Assembly (NCBI RefSeq): GCF_004364585.1
Contig: NZ_SOAN01000010.1
Location: 1 to 64,000, forward strand
Length of the DNA stretch: 64,000 nucleotides
Source of the DNA: Nesterenkonia aurantiaca
Lineage (GTDB): Bacteria; Actinomycetota; Actinomycetes; Actinomycetales; Micrococcaceae
Direction: 5' to 3'
Below, piece by piece: positions 34,738-43,703 of the stretch; within the stretch, counting starts at the first letter, position 1; the number at the start of each line of letters is the position of its first letter. Both the position numbers and the translations under genes were made by a program. A model generated the notes under the pieces. The model searched no databases. It saw only the letters and a list, made by a program, of their open reading frames with translations, and had not been told where the DNA came from.

Positions 34738-36099
34738 ATGGCTCGAGACACCTACACCGAATTCGCCAACACCGGCTTCGGCCGCGCCCTGACCAAGAAC
34801 CTCGGCCTCCCGCAGCCGGCGAAGCTGCGTCGGCACCGACCCGGACGCCCGCTCATCGAGGGCCCCGTGGTCGTGCTGGGCAGCTCCGCGGCCGCCTCGG
34901 CGCTCGCGGACCGGCTGCTCGGCTGGAACCTAGACGTGCGTCGGCACGTCGGGCCCAAGGAGAAGGTGGCCGGCGTCGTCGCCTGCTTCGACTCCGCCTC
35001 CAGCCCAGCAGCCCTGAGCAGCACCGTGTTGGAGACCGGGATGCTGCTCAAGCAGCTCAAGCCCTCCGGCCGGGTCATCACCGTCTCGCGGGACCCGCTG
35101 GGCACCGGCGATCCCGCCGTGCGCGCGGCCCGCAGCGCGGTCCAGGGCCTGACCCGCTCGACCGCGCATGAGATGCGCGCCGGCGGCACCGCCAACGGCA
35201 TCGTGCTCGCCGAGGAGCTGGACCCCTCCGCGCCCGGTGTGGCCGGAGCGCTGCGCTTCCTGCTCTCCGGACGCTCGGCCTTCGTCTCAGGCCAGTTCAT
35301 CTCGGTGGACAGCGTCAACGGGGCGCTGCCGGGGAACTGGGACCGGCCGCTGCAGGGCCAGGTCGCGGTGGTCACCGGCGCCGCCCGCGGGATCGGCGCC
35401 TCCATCGCCCGGACGCTGCACCGCGACGGGGCCGCGCTGATCCTGGTCGACATCCCGGCCGCAGGCGAGCAGCTGGCCGGAGTCGCCAACGAGGTCTCCG
35501 GCACCGCGCTGCAGCTGGACATCACCGCGCCCGACGCGGGGGAGCGGATCCTCGCCCACGCCAAGCAGCATCACGGACGGCTCGACATCGTGGTGCACAA
35601 CGCTGGAATCACCCGGGACAAGCTGCTGGCCAATATGGACGAGTCCCGCTGGAACTCGGTCATCGCGGTCAACATCGAGTCGCAGCTGCGGATGAACCGG
35701 GCCTTCCTGGCCTCGGAGCTCTTCAACGCCGACGCCCACGGGGCCATGGGGCCGCGGATCATCTCGCTGGCCTCGACCTCCGGCATCGCCGGCAACCGCG
35801 GCCAGACCAACTACGCCGCCTCCAAGGCCGGTGTCATGGGCATGGTCTCCGCGACCGCCGCCCAGCTCGCCGCCCGGCACGGCACCATCAACGCCGTCGC
35901 CCCGGGCTTCATCGAGACCGAGATGACCGCGAAGATCCCGTTCGCCACCCGGGAGGTGGCCCGGCGGCTGAACTCGCTGAACCAGGGCGGACTGCCGGTG
36001 GACGTGGCCGAGACGATCGCGTTCCTGGCCTCGCCGCAGGCCGGAGGCACCTCGGGACTGACCCTGCGGGTCTGCGGACAGAATCTCGTGGGGGCCTGA
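34738..36099 (+). CDS. fabG4: 3-oxoacyl reductase, high-molecular-weight FabG4 type
   Basis: A 453-residue short-chain dehydrogenase with an extra N-terminal flavodoxin-like domain (1-200), the mark of FabG4. The catalytic domain starts at about 205: VVTGAARGIGAS binds NAD(P), NAG is in VVHNAGIT, and the triad ends in Tyr359 and Lys363 of YAASKAG. In this operon it most likely oxidises (R)-3-hydroxyacyl-CoA in beta-oxidation, or reduces it for synthesis. Lies between thiolase and MaoC hydratase with 4-8 base spacings. Confidence 0.92.
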   Translation: MARDTYTEFANTGFGRALTKNLGLPQPAKLRRHRPGRPLIEGPVVVLGSSAAASALADRLLGWNLDVRRHVGPKEKVAGVVACFDSASSPAALSSTVLETGMLLKQLKPSGRVITVSRDPLGTGDPAVRAARSAVQGLTRSTAHEMRAGGTANGIVLAEELDPSAPGVAGALRFLLSGRSAFVSGQFISVDSVNGALPGNWDRPLQGQVAVVTGAARGIGASIARTLHRDGAALILVDIPAAGEQLAGVANEVSGTALQLDITAPDAGERILAHAKQHHGRLDIVVHNAGITRDKLLANMDESRWNSVIAVNIESQLRMNRAFLASELFNADAHGAMGPRIISLASTSGIAGNRGQTNYAASKAGVMGMVSATAAQLAARHGTINAVAPGFIETEMTAKIPFATREVARRLNSLNQGGLPVDVAETIAFLASPQAGGTSGLTLRVCGQNLVGA

Positions 36100-36102
36100 C
36101 CC

Positions 36103-37083
36103 ATGAGGACTGAATCCATGATCACCGAGATCGAGATGCCCTCGCTGAGCAGCCTCTACGGCCGCGCCGCCCTGGGCGCCGCGCGCTCGAAGCTGCGTCC
36201 CGGGGCCGGGGCCCGCAGCCTGCCGGGGAAGACCATGCTGGCCCAGCACCCCGGGGTCAGCGCCGAGCAGGCCGAGAGCTACCGTCGACTCTTCGGCGGA
36301 GAGGCGTTCGACGGCGCCCACCGCACCGCGCTGCCCTCGGTGCTGGTCCACATCATCGGGTTCCCGGTGCAGATGGCCCTGATGAGCCAGGACGAGTTCC
36401 CGCTGCCGCTGATCGGACTGGTCCACGTGGCCAACGAGGTCGAGCACCTGCGTCCGGTACGGGTGGACCAGCCGGTGCAGATCCTGGTCGCCGCGGAGAA
36501 CCTGCGCCCGCACCGGCGGGGCACCCAGGTCGACATCACAGTCACCGTGCTCGAGGCCGGGGCCGACCCGGCGGGTGCCGGACGCGCGAGTTCGGGCGAG
36601 GCCTCAGTGCTGTGGCGCTCGGTCTCGACCTATCTGAGCAAGGGCGCCCAGCTCGGAACGGAGATCTCCCAGGCTTCCGGGGCTGAGCAGGTCGGATCCT
36701 CCGCAGTGACCCGGTCCGAAGAGCGTGAGTCCTTCGTCCCGCCGGTCAAGACCGCCTCCTGGCGGCTGGGCGCGGACGCGGGTCGGGCCTACGCCGCAGT
36801 GTCGGGTGACTACAACCCGATCCACGTCTCCCAGCTGGCCGCGAAGACGCTGGGGATGCCCGCCGCGATCGTGCACGGCATGTACTCGGCCGGCAGGATG
36901 CTCGAGGGCCGGGAGCCCGAGGGTGCCGGGCACCGCTGGTGGATCCGCTTCGAGGCACCGGTGACCCTGCCCGGCACCGTGGCCTTCGCCGCGGAGCCGC
37001 AGGGACGCAAGGTCGTGCGCTTCACGGGATGGAACCCACGCAAGGCGAAGCGCCACTTCAGCGCCGAGCTGCAGCTGCCCTGA
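36103..37083 (+). CDS. MaoC family enoyl-CoA hydratase (HtdX-like)
   Basis: A 326-residue double-hotdog protein. The hydratase motif is in the C-terminal half: SGDYNPIHVS gives catalytic Asp236 and His241, followed by GMPAAIVHGMYSAGRM. The N-terminal half is the non-catalytic hotdog. It makes (R)-3-hydroxyacyl-CoA, the isomer used by FabG4, so oxidase, hydratase, dehydrogenase and thiolase of one beta-oxidation cycle are encoded together. An ATG five codons downstream (36118) is an alternative start. Confidence 0.9.
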   Translation: MRTESMITEIEMPSLSSLYGRAALGAARSKLRPGAGARSLPGKTMLAQHPGVSAEQAESYRRLFGGEAFDGAHRTALPSVLVHIIGFPVQMALMSQDEFPLPLIGLVHVANEVEHLRPVRVDQPVQILVAAENLRPHRRGTQVDITVTVLEAGADPAGAGRASSGEASVLWRSVSTYLSKGAQLGTEISQASGAEQVGSSAVTRSEERESFVPPVKTASWRLGADAGRAYAAVSGDYNPIHVSQLAAKTLGMPAAIVHGMYSAGRMLEGREPEGAGHRWWIRFEAPVTLPGTVAFAAEPQGRKVVRFTGWNPRKAKRHFSAELQLP

Positions 37084-37154
37084 GCTGACCTGCCCGCCGA
37101 TCGGAGTCTGCGCGGCAGGTTCGCCGGGGGATCCGGGCCGCTAGAATGAGCCCC

Positions 37155-38201
37155 ATGGCTTCTCAGCGGACCGGGTCCTCGCGGACCGGCACACAGCGCA
37201 GCGGCGGCGCGGGCCGCGGCGCGAAGGCGGCCGAGGGGCTCGACTTTCGCAGCGTCGCCCCCGCCCCGCTGATCCTGCTCAAGGGCACCGAGGACTACCT
37301 CGCCAGCCGCGCGCTGGACAGGATCAAGCAGGCGCTGCGGGCGCAGCACCCGGACCTGGAGTTCACCCGGCTCGACGTCTCGGCCGCCGCTCCCGGGGAG
37401 CTGTTCACCGTCACCTCACCCTCGCTCTTCGGCGAGGCGCGCCTGGTCCTGGCCGAGGACCTCGCCGCGATGAACGACACCTTCCTCACCGATGCCCTGG
37501 CCTACCTCGAGGAGAAACCCGAGGACGTGACCCTGGTGCTGCGGCACAGCGGCGGCAACCGAGGCAAGAAGCTGCTCGACGCGCTGACCAAGCGCGCCGT
37601 CGTCGTGGACTGTGCCGGGGCCCGCAACGACAACGAGAAGCTCGACTTCGTGCGGCGCGAGTTCCGCGCCGCCGGACGCGAGATCCATGCCGACGGCGCC
37701 CGCGCCCTGGTCGCCGCGGCCGGCTCCACACTCTCGGACCTCGGCGGAGCCTGCCAGCAGCTCATGGCCGACGTCGCCGGGGACATCACGGAAGAACACG
37801 TGGACCGCTACCACGGGGGCCGTGTCGAGGCCTCGGCGTTCAAGGTGGCCGACGCCGCCTTCGAGGGCCGCCGGGAGGCCGCCACCCGGCTCTACCGCCA
37901 CGCCATCGCCACGGGCGTCTCTCCGATCGCCGTGACCGCCGCACTGGCGAGGAAGGGCCGGCACATCGCCGCTCTGGTGGATCACCGCGGCAGCCCCGCC
38001 GCGCTGGCCTCCACCCTCGGCGCGGCCCCCTGGCAGCTGCAGCAGGTGGCCGAGACCGCCCGGCGCTGGCACCCGCTGCGCGCGGCCGAGGCCATCGAGG
38101 CGATCGCCCGCGCCGACGCCGAGGCCAAGGGCGCCTCGCGGACCCCGGAATACGCCGTGGAGCGCGCCATCACGGCCATCGCCTCCTCGGTGGGCCGCTG
38201 A
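37155..38201 (+). CDS. holA: DNA polymerase III subunit delta
   Basis: A 348-residue clamp-loader subunit. After a Ser/Gly/Arg-rich N-terminus comes PAPLILLKGTEDYLASRALD, then LDALTKRAVVVDC, REFRAAGREIHADGARALV, and a C-terminal helical collar domain. The ATG at 37155 was chosen because the ATG at 37146 overlaps the -10 box TAGAAT (37142-37147). The mRNA is probably leaderless. The holA-rpsT-lepA-hemW order is conserved in actinobacteria. Confidence 0.92.
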   Translation: MASQRTGSSRTGTQRSGGAGRGAKAAEGLDFRSVAPAPLILLKGTEDYLASRALDRIKQALRAQHPDLEFTRLDVSAAAPGELFTVTSPSLFGEARLVLAEDLAAMNDTFLTDALAYLEEKPEDVTLVLRHSGGNRGKKLLDALTKRAVVVDCAGARNDNEKLDFVRREFRAAGREIHADGARALVAAAGSTLSDLGGACQQLMADVAGDITEEHVDRYHGGRVEASAFKVADAAFEGRREAATRLYRHAIATGVSPIAVTAALARKGRHIAALVDHRGSPAALASTLGAAPWQLQQVAETARRWHPLRAAEAIEAIARADAEAKGASRTPEYAVERAITAIASSVGR

Positions 38202-38296
38202 GCCCACGGCTGCCCCGCAGTCGAGCTCGCCGCAAGGCCCGGACACGGGCCGGCTCGGTGGCTGGAGTGCGGCTTCTCTGCTATCGTCTATAGGCA

Positions 38297-38407
38297 GTGT
38301 CTGGGGTTCGAAAGAGCCCCAAAACCCTGCGGCAGCAAGTCTCGCGCAGTCCTGGGCCCTCTACCTCAATGGGCTGCGCAATCGCTATGGCAACCCCACG
38401 CCACTGA
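38297..38407 (+). CDS. Possible short upstream ORF in the rpsT leader
   Basis: GTG at 38297 opens a 36-codon frame 9 bases after a -10-like TATCGT (38282-38287), beginning MSGVRKSPKTLRQQ and ending at TGA 38405. It could be a leaderless upstream ORF of rpsT or chance. A GGGG...GCCCC hairpin lies inside it. Confidence 0.2.
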   Translation: MSGVRKSPKTLRQQVSRSPGPSTSMGCAIAMATPRH

Positions 38408-38475
38408 AGTTTGTCTGCTGCCGGCCGACAGGGACGTATCCTCACGACCAGTGACCTCAGACAGAAAGACAACTC

Positions 38476-38736
38476 GTGGCAAACATCAAGTCTCAGAAGA
38501 AGCGCATTCTCACCAACGAGAAGGCGCGCCAGCGCAACCAGGGCGTCAAGTCCCAGCTGCGGACCGCCATCAAGAAGGTTCGCAACGCAGTTGCCGCCGG
38601 CGATAAGGATGCTGCGATCGCAGCGAACCGCGAGGCAGCCCGCAAGCTCGACAAGGCCGTCTCCAAGGGTGTTCTGCACAAGAACAACGCCGCCAACCGC
38701 AAGTCCGGTCTGGCCGCCACCGTCAACGCTCTGTGA
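38476..38736 (+). CDS. rpsT: 30S ribosomal protein S20
   Basis: An 86-residue basic protein with the S20 signature [20 protein letters not shown] and the three-helix pattern [13 protein letters not shown] and [25 protein letters not shown] start with AGAAAG upstream. The 274-base gap after holA contains two promoter-like boxes (TATCGT at 38282, TATCCT near 38430) and stem-loop-forming sequence; a strong hairpin terminator follows the gene. Confidence 0.97.
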   Translation: MANIKSQKKRILTNEKARQRNQGVKSQLRTAIKKVRNAVAAGDKDAAIAANREAARKLDKAVSKGVLHKNNAANRKSGLAATVNAL

Positions 38737-38776
38737 GCTTGACTCTCTAGAACGTCCGCTCACCTCGCGAGCGAGC

Positions 38777-38809
38777 AACGGGGCCCTGCGCGCTGCGCGG
38801 GGCCCCGTT
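38777..38809 (+). terminator. Terminator of rpsT
   Basis: AACGGGGCCC (38777-38786) pairs perfectly with GGGCCCCGTT (38800-38809). Only short T content follows (CGTGT). It sits 40 bases after the rpsT stop and before lepA. Confidence 0.8.
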
Positions 38810-38919
38810 CGTGTAAGACCTGACCGCGCAGCCCCCGCATTCCTGCAGTCATGGAACAATGAAGAGCCAGATGCAGCACCATGCCCGGCGTCTCGACGAA
38901 GCAAAGGACCCCCACCACC

Positions 38920-40782
38920 GTGTCACCGAAGGCCCGCAGCTCGCAGGTGCCCGCCGCCACTGACCCCAGTGTCATCCGGAACTTCTGCATCATTGCGCAC
39001 ATCGACCACGGCAAGTCCACGCTTGCAGACCGGATGCTGCAGCTGACCGGGGTGGTGCAGGCCCGCAACATGAAGGCCCAGTACCTGGACCGGATGCCCA
39101 TCGAGCGCGACCGCGGCATCACCATCAAGTCCCAGGCGGTGCGGATGCCCTGGGAGCTCGACGGGCAGACCTACGCCTTCCATATGATCGACACCCCGGG
39201 CCACGTGGACTTCTCCTATGAGGTCTCCCGCTCGCTGGCCGCCTGCGAGGGCGCCCTGCTCCTGGTCGACGCCGCCCAGGGCATCGAGGCGCAGACCCTG
39301 GCGAACCTCTACCTGGCCATGGAGCACGACCTCAAGATCATCCCGGTGCTGAACAAGATCGACCTGCCCTCGGCCCAGCCGGAGAAGTACGCCGAAGAGA
39401 TCGCCTACCTGATCGGCTGCGAGCCCGAGGACGTGCTGCGCGTCTCCGGCAAGACCGGCGACGGGGTCGAGGAGCTGCTGGACAAGATCGTCGCCGAGAT
39501 CCCCGCCCCAGAGGGCGACGCCGAGGCTCCGGCCCGCGCGATGATCTTCGACTCCGTCTATGACACCTATCGCGGCGTGGTGACCTTCGTGCGCGTGGTC
39601 GACGGCAAGCTCGGGCACCGCGAGAAGATCAAGATGATGTCCACCGGCGCGACCCACGAGCTGCTCGAGATCGGGGTCTCCTCACCGGAGCCCGAGGCCA
39701 CCAAGGGCCTCGGCGTCGGCGAGGTCGGCTACCTGATCACCGGTGTGAAGGATGTGCGGCTCTCCAAGGTCGGAGACACCGTGACCTCACAGAACCGGCC
39801 CGCCGCGGAGATCATCGGCGGCTACGACGACCCGTCCCCGATGGTCTTCTCCGGACTCTTCCCGCTCGACGGCTCCGACTTCCCGGTGCTGCGCGAGGCG
39901 CTGGAGAAGCTGCAGCTCAACGACGCCGCACTGAACTTCGAGCCCGAGACCTCCACCGCGCTGGGCTTCGGCTTCCGCGTGGGCTTCCTGGGCCTGCTGC
40001 ACCTGGAGATCACCCGGGAGCGACTGGAGACCGAGTACAACCTCGACCTGATCTCCACCGCCCCCAACGTGGTCTACGAGGTCACCGCCGAGGACGGCGA
40101 GATCCACCGCGTGACCAACCCCTCGGAGTTCCCCGAGGGCAAGGTCACCGAGATCCGTGAACCCATCGTCGACGCCACCGTGATCGTTCCGGCCGAGTTC
40201 ATCGGCCCGGTGATGGAGCTCTGCCAGTCCCGGCGCGGCACCATGGAAGGCATGGACTACCTCTCCGCCGAGCGGGTGGAGATCCGCTACAAGATGCCGC
40301 TGGCCGAGATCGTCTTCGACTTCTTCGACCAGCTGAAGTCCCGGACCAAGGGCTACGCCTCGCTGAACTGGCAGGGCACCGGCCAGCAGGCCGCTGACCT
40401 CGTCAAGGTCGACATCCTGCTTCAGGGGGACCAGGTCGACGCGTTCTCCGCGATCACCCACCGGGACTCCGCCTACGCCTACGGTGTGAAGATGGCCTCC
40501 CGGCTCAAGGAGCTCATCCCGCGCCAGCAGTTCGAGGTCCCGATCCAGGCCGCCATCGGCTCCCGGATCATCGCGCGGGAGAACATCCGCGCGATCCGCA
40601 AGGACGTGCTCTCCAAGTGCTACGGCGGCGACATCAGCCGCAAGCGCAAGCTGCTGGAGAAGCAGAAGGAGGGCAAGAAGCGGATGAAGATGGTCGGCAC
40701 CGTGGAGGTCCCACAGGAGGCCTTCATCGCCGCGCTGTCCTCGGACGAGGACGCCGGCAAGGAGAAGGCCGGGAAGAAGTAG
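38920..40782 (+). CDS. lepA: Elongation factor 4 (LepA)
   Basis: A 620-residue ribosome-associated GTPase. G1 [10 protein letters not shown]3 [12 protein letters not shown]4 NKIDLP, then domain II and the LepA-specific C-terminus ([20 protein letters not shown]). The GTG at 38920 gives [16 protein letters not shown], matching the usual start in relatives, and AAAGGA lies upstream; an in-frame ATG at 38881 is less likely. hemW begins 3 bases after the stop. Confidence 0.96.
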   Translation: MSPKARSSQVPAATDPSVIRNFCIIAHIDHGKSTLADRMLQLTGVVQARNMKAQYLDRMPIERDRGITIKSQAVRMPWELDGQTYAFHMIDTPGHVDFSYEVSRSLAACEGALLLVDAAQGIEAQTLANLYLAMEHDLKIIPVLNKIDLPSAQPEKYAEEIAYLIGCEPEDVLRVSGKTGDGVEELLDKIVAEIPAPEGDAEAPARAMIFDSVYDTYRGVVTFVRVVDGKLGHREKIKMMSTGATHELLEIGVSSPEPEATKGLGVGEVGYLITGVKDVRLSKVGDTVTSQNRPAAEIIGGYDDPSPMVFSGLFPLDGSDFPVLREALEKLQLNDAALNFEPETSTALGFGFRVGFLGLLHLEITRERLETEYNLDLISTAPNVVYEVTAEDGEIHRVTNPSEFPEGKVTEIREPIVDATVIVPAEFIGPVMELCQSRRGTMEGMDYLSAERVEIRYKMPLAEIVFDFFDQLKSRTKGYASLNWQGTGQQAADLVKVDILLQGDQVDAFSAITHRDSAYAYGVKMASRLKELIPRQQFEVPIQAAIGSRIIARENIRAIRKDVLSKCYGGDISRKRKLLEKQKEGKKRMKMVGTVEVPQEAFIAALSSDEDAGKEKAGKK

Positions 40783-40785
40783 GCC

Positions 40786-42072
40786 TTGCCTTCCACCCTT
40801 CCCCTCGGCGACCCGGTCCCGGCCGACGGCGGCTTCCCCGCAACCGTGGCGCAGGCGCTTCCCGCCCGCGCCGAGGCGCCCTTCGGCCTCTACGTACACA
40901 TTCCGTTCTGCAGCGTGCGCTGCGGCTACTGCGACTTCAACACCTACACCGCCGAGGACCTCGGCCCCGGGGCGTCCCAGGTGTCCTACCCGGACACGCT
41001 GATCTCCGAACTGGTCTTCGCCCGTGAGGTGCTCGAGAAGATGGGCGCCCCGGAGCGCCCCTTCTCCACGGTGTTCTTCGGCGGCGGCACCCCGACGCTG
41101 CTCCCGCCGGAGGAGCTCGCCCGGATCCTTACCCGGGCCCGTGAGCTCTTCGGCTTCCGACCGGACGCCGAGATCACCACCGAGGCAAACCCCGACACGA
41201 TCACCGACGCCACCGCGCAGGTCCTCGCCGAGGCCGGGTTCACCCGGCTGAGCCTGGGCATGCAGTCCGCCGTGCCGCATGTGCTGGGGACCCTGGACCG
41301 CACGCATGACCCGGCCAACGTGGAGCGCGCGGTCCACGCCGCTCGCGCCGCAGGCCTGCAGGTCAGCCTGGACCTGATCTCCGGGACTCCGGGGGAGAGC
41401 CTCGAGGACTGGCGCACCAGCCTGGAGCACGCGGTGGCGCTGGCGCCCGACCATATCTCGGCCTACTCGCTGATCATCGAGGAGGGCACCGCCATGGCGT
41501 CGAAGATCAAACGCGGCGTGCTGCCCGACATCGACCCCGATGACCAGGCCGATAAGTACCTGCTCACCGATGAGGTGCTCGGAGCCGCCGGGCTGACCTG
41601 GTATGAGGTCTCCAACTTCTCCACCAGCGTGGCCACCCGCTCGGAGCACAACCTGAACTACTGGCTGGACTCCGACTGGTGGGGCGCCGGCCCCGGTGCG
41701 CACTCGCATATGGCGGGGCTGCGCTGGTGGAACGTGAAGCACCCAGCCGCCTATGCCCAGCGGCTCTCCAGCGGCGCCACCCCCGGCCACGGCCGGGAGC
41801 TGCTCGCGGACGCGGACAAGACCCTGGAGCATCTGATGCTGCGGCTGCGCCTGGCCGACGGGCTCGACGTCGCCGGGTTCAATGCGCTGCCGGAGCTGCG
41901 CCGCAGCCAAGGTGAGAAGATCTCGCGCAAGAGTGTCCAGGCCTTGGTGCATGACGGGCTGATCGAGGAGGGCGCGGCCCAGCCGAGCAACGCGCATCCT
42001 CAGGGGCGGGCGGTGCTCACCCTGCGCGGACGGCTGCTGGCCGATGCGGTGACCCGAAGACTGGCGCCCTGA
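40786..42072 (+). CDS. hemW: Radical SAM haem chaperone HemW
   Basis: A 428-residue radical SAM protein with the cluster motif CSVRCGYCDFNTY (Cx3Cx2C), FFGGGTPTLL and the HemW_C domain at the end. Formerly annotated as coproporphyrinogen III oxidase, HemW proteins bind haem and lack that activity. The TTG start overlaps the spacer after lepA, suggesting translational coupling. Confidence 0.93.
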   Translation: MPSTLPLGDPVPADGGFPATVAQALPARAEAPFGLYVHIPFCSVRCGYCDFNTYTAEDLGPGASQVSYPDTLISELVFAREVLEKMGAPERPFSTVFFGGGTPTLLPPEELARILTRARELFGFRPDAEITTEANPDTITDATAQVLAEAGFTRLSLGMQSAVPHVLGTLDRTHDPANVERAVHAARAAGLQVSLDLISGTPGESLEDWRTSLEHAVALAPDHISAYSLIIEEGTAMASKIKRGVLPDIDPDDQADKYLLTDEVLGAAGLTWYEVSNFSTSVATRSEHNLNYWLDSDWWGAGPGAHSHMAGLRWWNVKHPAAYAQRLSSGATPGHGRELLADADKTLEHLMLRLRLADGLDVAGFNALPELRRSQGEKISRKSVQALVHDGLIEEGAAQPSNAHPQGRAVLTLRGRLLADAVTRRLAP

Positions 42073-42131
42073 GCCGAGCCTGAGGGCTTGGCGGGACGCA
42101 GGAGGATGTTCGGTGGATCAGATGAAGATTC

Positions 42132-42563
42132 TCAGTGGATCAGCCGAAGATTCAGCGGGTACCGGTAGGGGCGCCCCTTATTGCACTGGATGCCGGCGAC
42201 CAGGCCGGAGATGGTCATCGTGATCCAGATCAGCACCGCCAGCAGGCCGAAGATCCAGCCGATGGCGGGGATCAGGGCCAGGATATAGCAGCCCAGCATC
42301 ACGGCGGTCAGCGGCAACGTGAAGTTCAGCGCCTCTTTGGACTCCTGGGCCGTGAAGGGGCCGCGGTCGCGGTAGACCAGGTAGATCGCGAGTGCGGGGA
42401 AGCAGCCGATGAGCGCGCCGAAGTGGGACAGCGTCGCCCAGCGTCGATCCTCCGCCGGGGTCAGCGAGGCGGCGGCGGCAGAGGAACCCTTCAGGCGTGG
42501 CGCTGCGTCCGTTCGAGCGTCCTGTTCCGACTGCTCGCCCTGGGGTTTCTGATTATGCGTCAC
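42132..42563 (-). CDS. DUF4870 domain membrane protein
   Basis: A 143-residue protein: polar N-terminus of about 40 residues, then the DUF4870 block ATLSHFGALIGCFPALAIYLVYRDRGPFTAQESKEALNF in three to four membrane helices. Function unknown. GGAGG lies 4 bases before the GTG. Convergent with hemW. A 22-base near-duplication of its last codons (GTGGATCAG...GAAGATTC) spans 42113-42156. Confidence 0.88.
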   Translation of the reverse strand: MTHNQKPQGEQSEQDARTDAAPRLKGSSAAAASLTPAEDRRWATLSHFGALIGCFPALAIYLVYRDRGPFTAQESKEALNFTLPLTAVMLGCYILALIPAIGWIFGLLAVLIWITMTISGLVAGIQCNKGRPYRYPLNLRLIH

Positions 42564-42744
42564 TGCACCTCCGTGATCATGGTGCCGCCCTTGCGATACG
42601 CGGCCGTTCCCACTTTCGGATTCTATCCACTGACGCTGAACATCAACTGGCCGTCGCGGGCGTGTCGGCCTTCAAGTTCCGGGCGCTCCCGCGTGATGCA
42701 GTGTCCCTACTAGTCATTGCGTCATTGCGTTTCGGTGCTGCGGC

Positions 42745-43635
42745 TCATGGCTCCACCGTGACGAAGTCGATCAGCTCCTCCACGCGTCCGAGCAGCGAGG
42801 GCTCCAGGTCGGCGTAACTCGTGACCTGGGCCAGGATCCGCTTCCAGCCGTGCGCGATGTCTCGCTGGTTCGCGTGCGGCCAGCCCAGGGCCTGCAGCGT
42901 GCCGACCTTGATGTCCTGGCTGCGCGGGACCTCGGGCCAGCGCCGCAGCCCGAGCAGGTGCGGCTTCACCGCCTGCCAGACGTCGACGTAGGGGTGACCC
43001 AGCACCGCGATGTTGCCCCGTGCGCCCGGCTGCTGCATGACCTCGCGGGCGATGCGGGACTCCTTGGAGCCCGGGACGAGGTGATCAAGCAGCACCCCGA
43101 CCCGTCGCTGCGGACCGGGCCCGAACGCACGGATCGCCCCGAGCAGGTCATCGGCGCCGTGCAGCGGCTCCACCACGATGCCTTCGATCCGCAGGTCCTC
43201 GCCCCAGACCTTCTCCACCAGCTCGGCGTCGTGGGTGCCCTCGACCCAGATCCGCGAGGCCCGGGCCACGCGGGCCGGCGCATTGGCCACCGCCACCGAT
43301 CCGGAGGCGGTGCGGGTGGGCTTCGCCGCGACGGCCCGGGGGGTGGGGGGCGTCAGCTCCACCGGCTGGCCCTCGTGCAGGAATCCATGGCCCAGCGGGA
43401 AGGAACGGACCTTGCCGCGCCGGTCCTCGAGGCTCACCACGTGGACCCCGCCGGAGGCCTCCACCGAGATGATCGCGCCGACCCAGCCGGACTCCACCTC
43501 TTCGATCACGGCGCCGTAGTCGGCCGGCATCGTGGAGACCTTGCGGAGCTGGCTCTGGCGGAGCCGGGAGAGGTCCTGGGCACCCCAGTTCGGGGTGGAG
43601 GAGTTACGCCAGTCGGGGAGGTGCGGAGCGCTCAT
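42745..43635 (-). CDS. DUF3097 family protein
   Basis: A 296-residue actinobacterial protein with an N-terminal SH3-like region (WVGAIISVEASGGVHVVSLEDRRGKVRSF) and a Toprim-like part (RIWVEGTHDAELVEKVWG; VGVLLDHLVPGSKESRI; VLGHPYVDVWQAVKPHLLGL). The Glu and Asp of the latter suggest a nucleic-acid enzyme or decayed primase-type fold; function unknown. The ATG at 43635 was chosen over one eight codons upstream (43659) that would lie in the hrcA promoter and CIRCE site. Confidence 0.88.
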   Translation of the reverse strand: MSAPHLPDWRNSSTPNWGAQDLSRLRQSQLRKVSTMPADYGAVIEEVESGWVGAIISVEASGGVHVVSLEDRRGKVRSFPLGHGFLHEGQPVELTPPTPRAVAAKPTRTASGSVAVANAPARVARASRIWVEGTHDAELVEKVWGEDLRIEGIVVEPLHGADDLLGAIRAFGPGPQRRVGVLLDHLVPGSKESRIAREVMQQPGARGNIAVLGHPYVDVWQAVKPHLLGLRRWPEVPRSQDIKVGTLQALGWPHANQRDIAHGWKRILAQVTSYADLEPSLLGRVEELIDFVTVEP

Positions 43636-43647
43636 GATCACCCATTG

Positions 43648-43653
43648 TAGAAT
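43648..43653 (+). promoter_or_regulatory. -10 box of the hrcA operon
   Basis: TAGAAT immediately precedes and overlaps by one base the CIRCE operator, so HrcA bound there covers the transcript start. Confidence 0.6.
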
Positions 43654-43679
43654 TAGCACTTGTACTCGAAGAGTGCCAG
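43653..43679. promoter_or_regulatory. CIRCE operator for HrcA
   Basis: TTAGCACTT, nine bases, GAGTGCCAG. The consensus is TTAGCACTC-N9-GAGTGCTAA; 15 of 18 arm positions match and the spacing is exact. It lies between the -10 box and the hrcA ATG (43704). Confidence 0.9.
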
Positions 43680-43703
43680 AGGTTCAGGAGGCGCCAAGCT
43701 TAC

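Noticed and set aside
39787-41997. A 736-codon minus-strand frame across lepA and hemW.
   Set aside because: Antisense shadow of two conserved genes.
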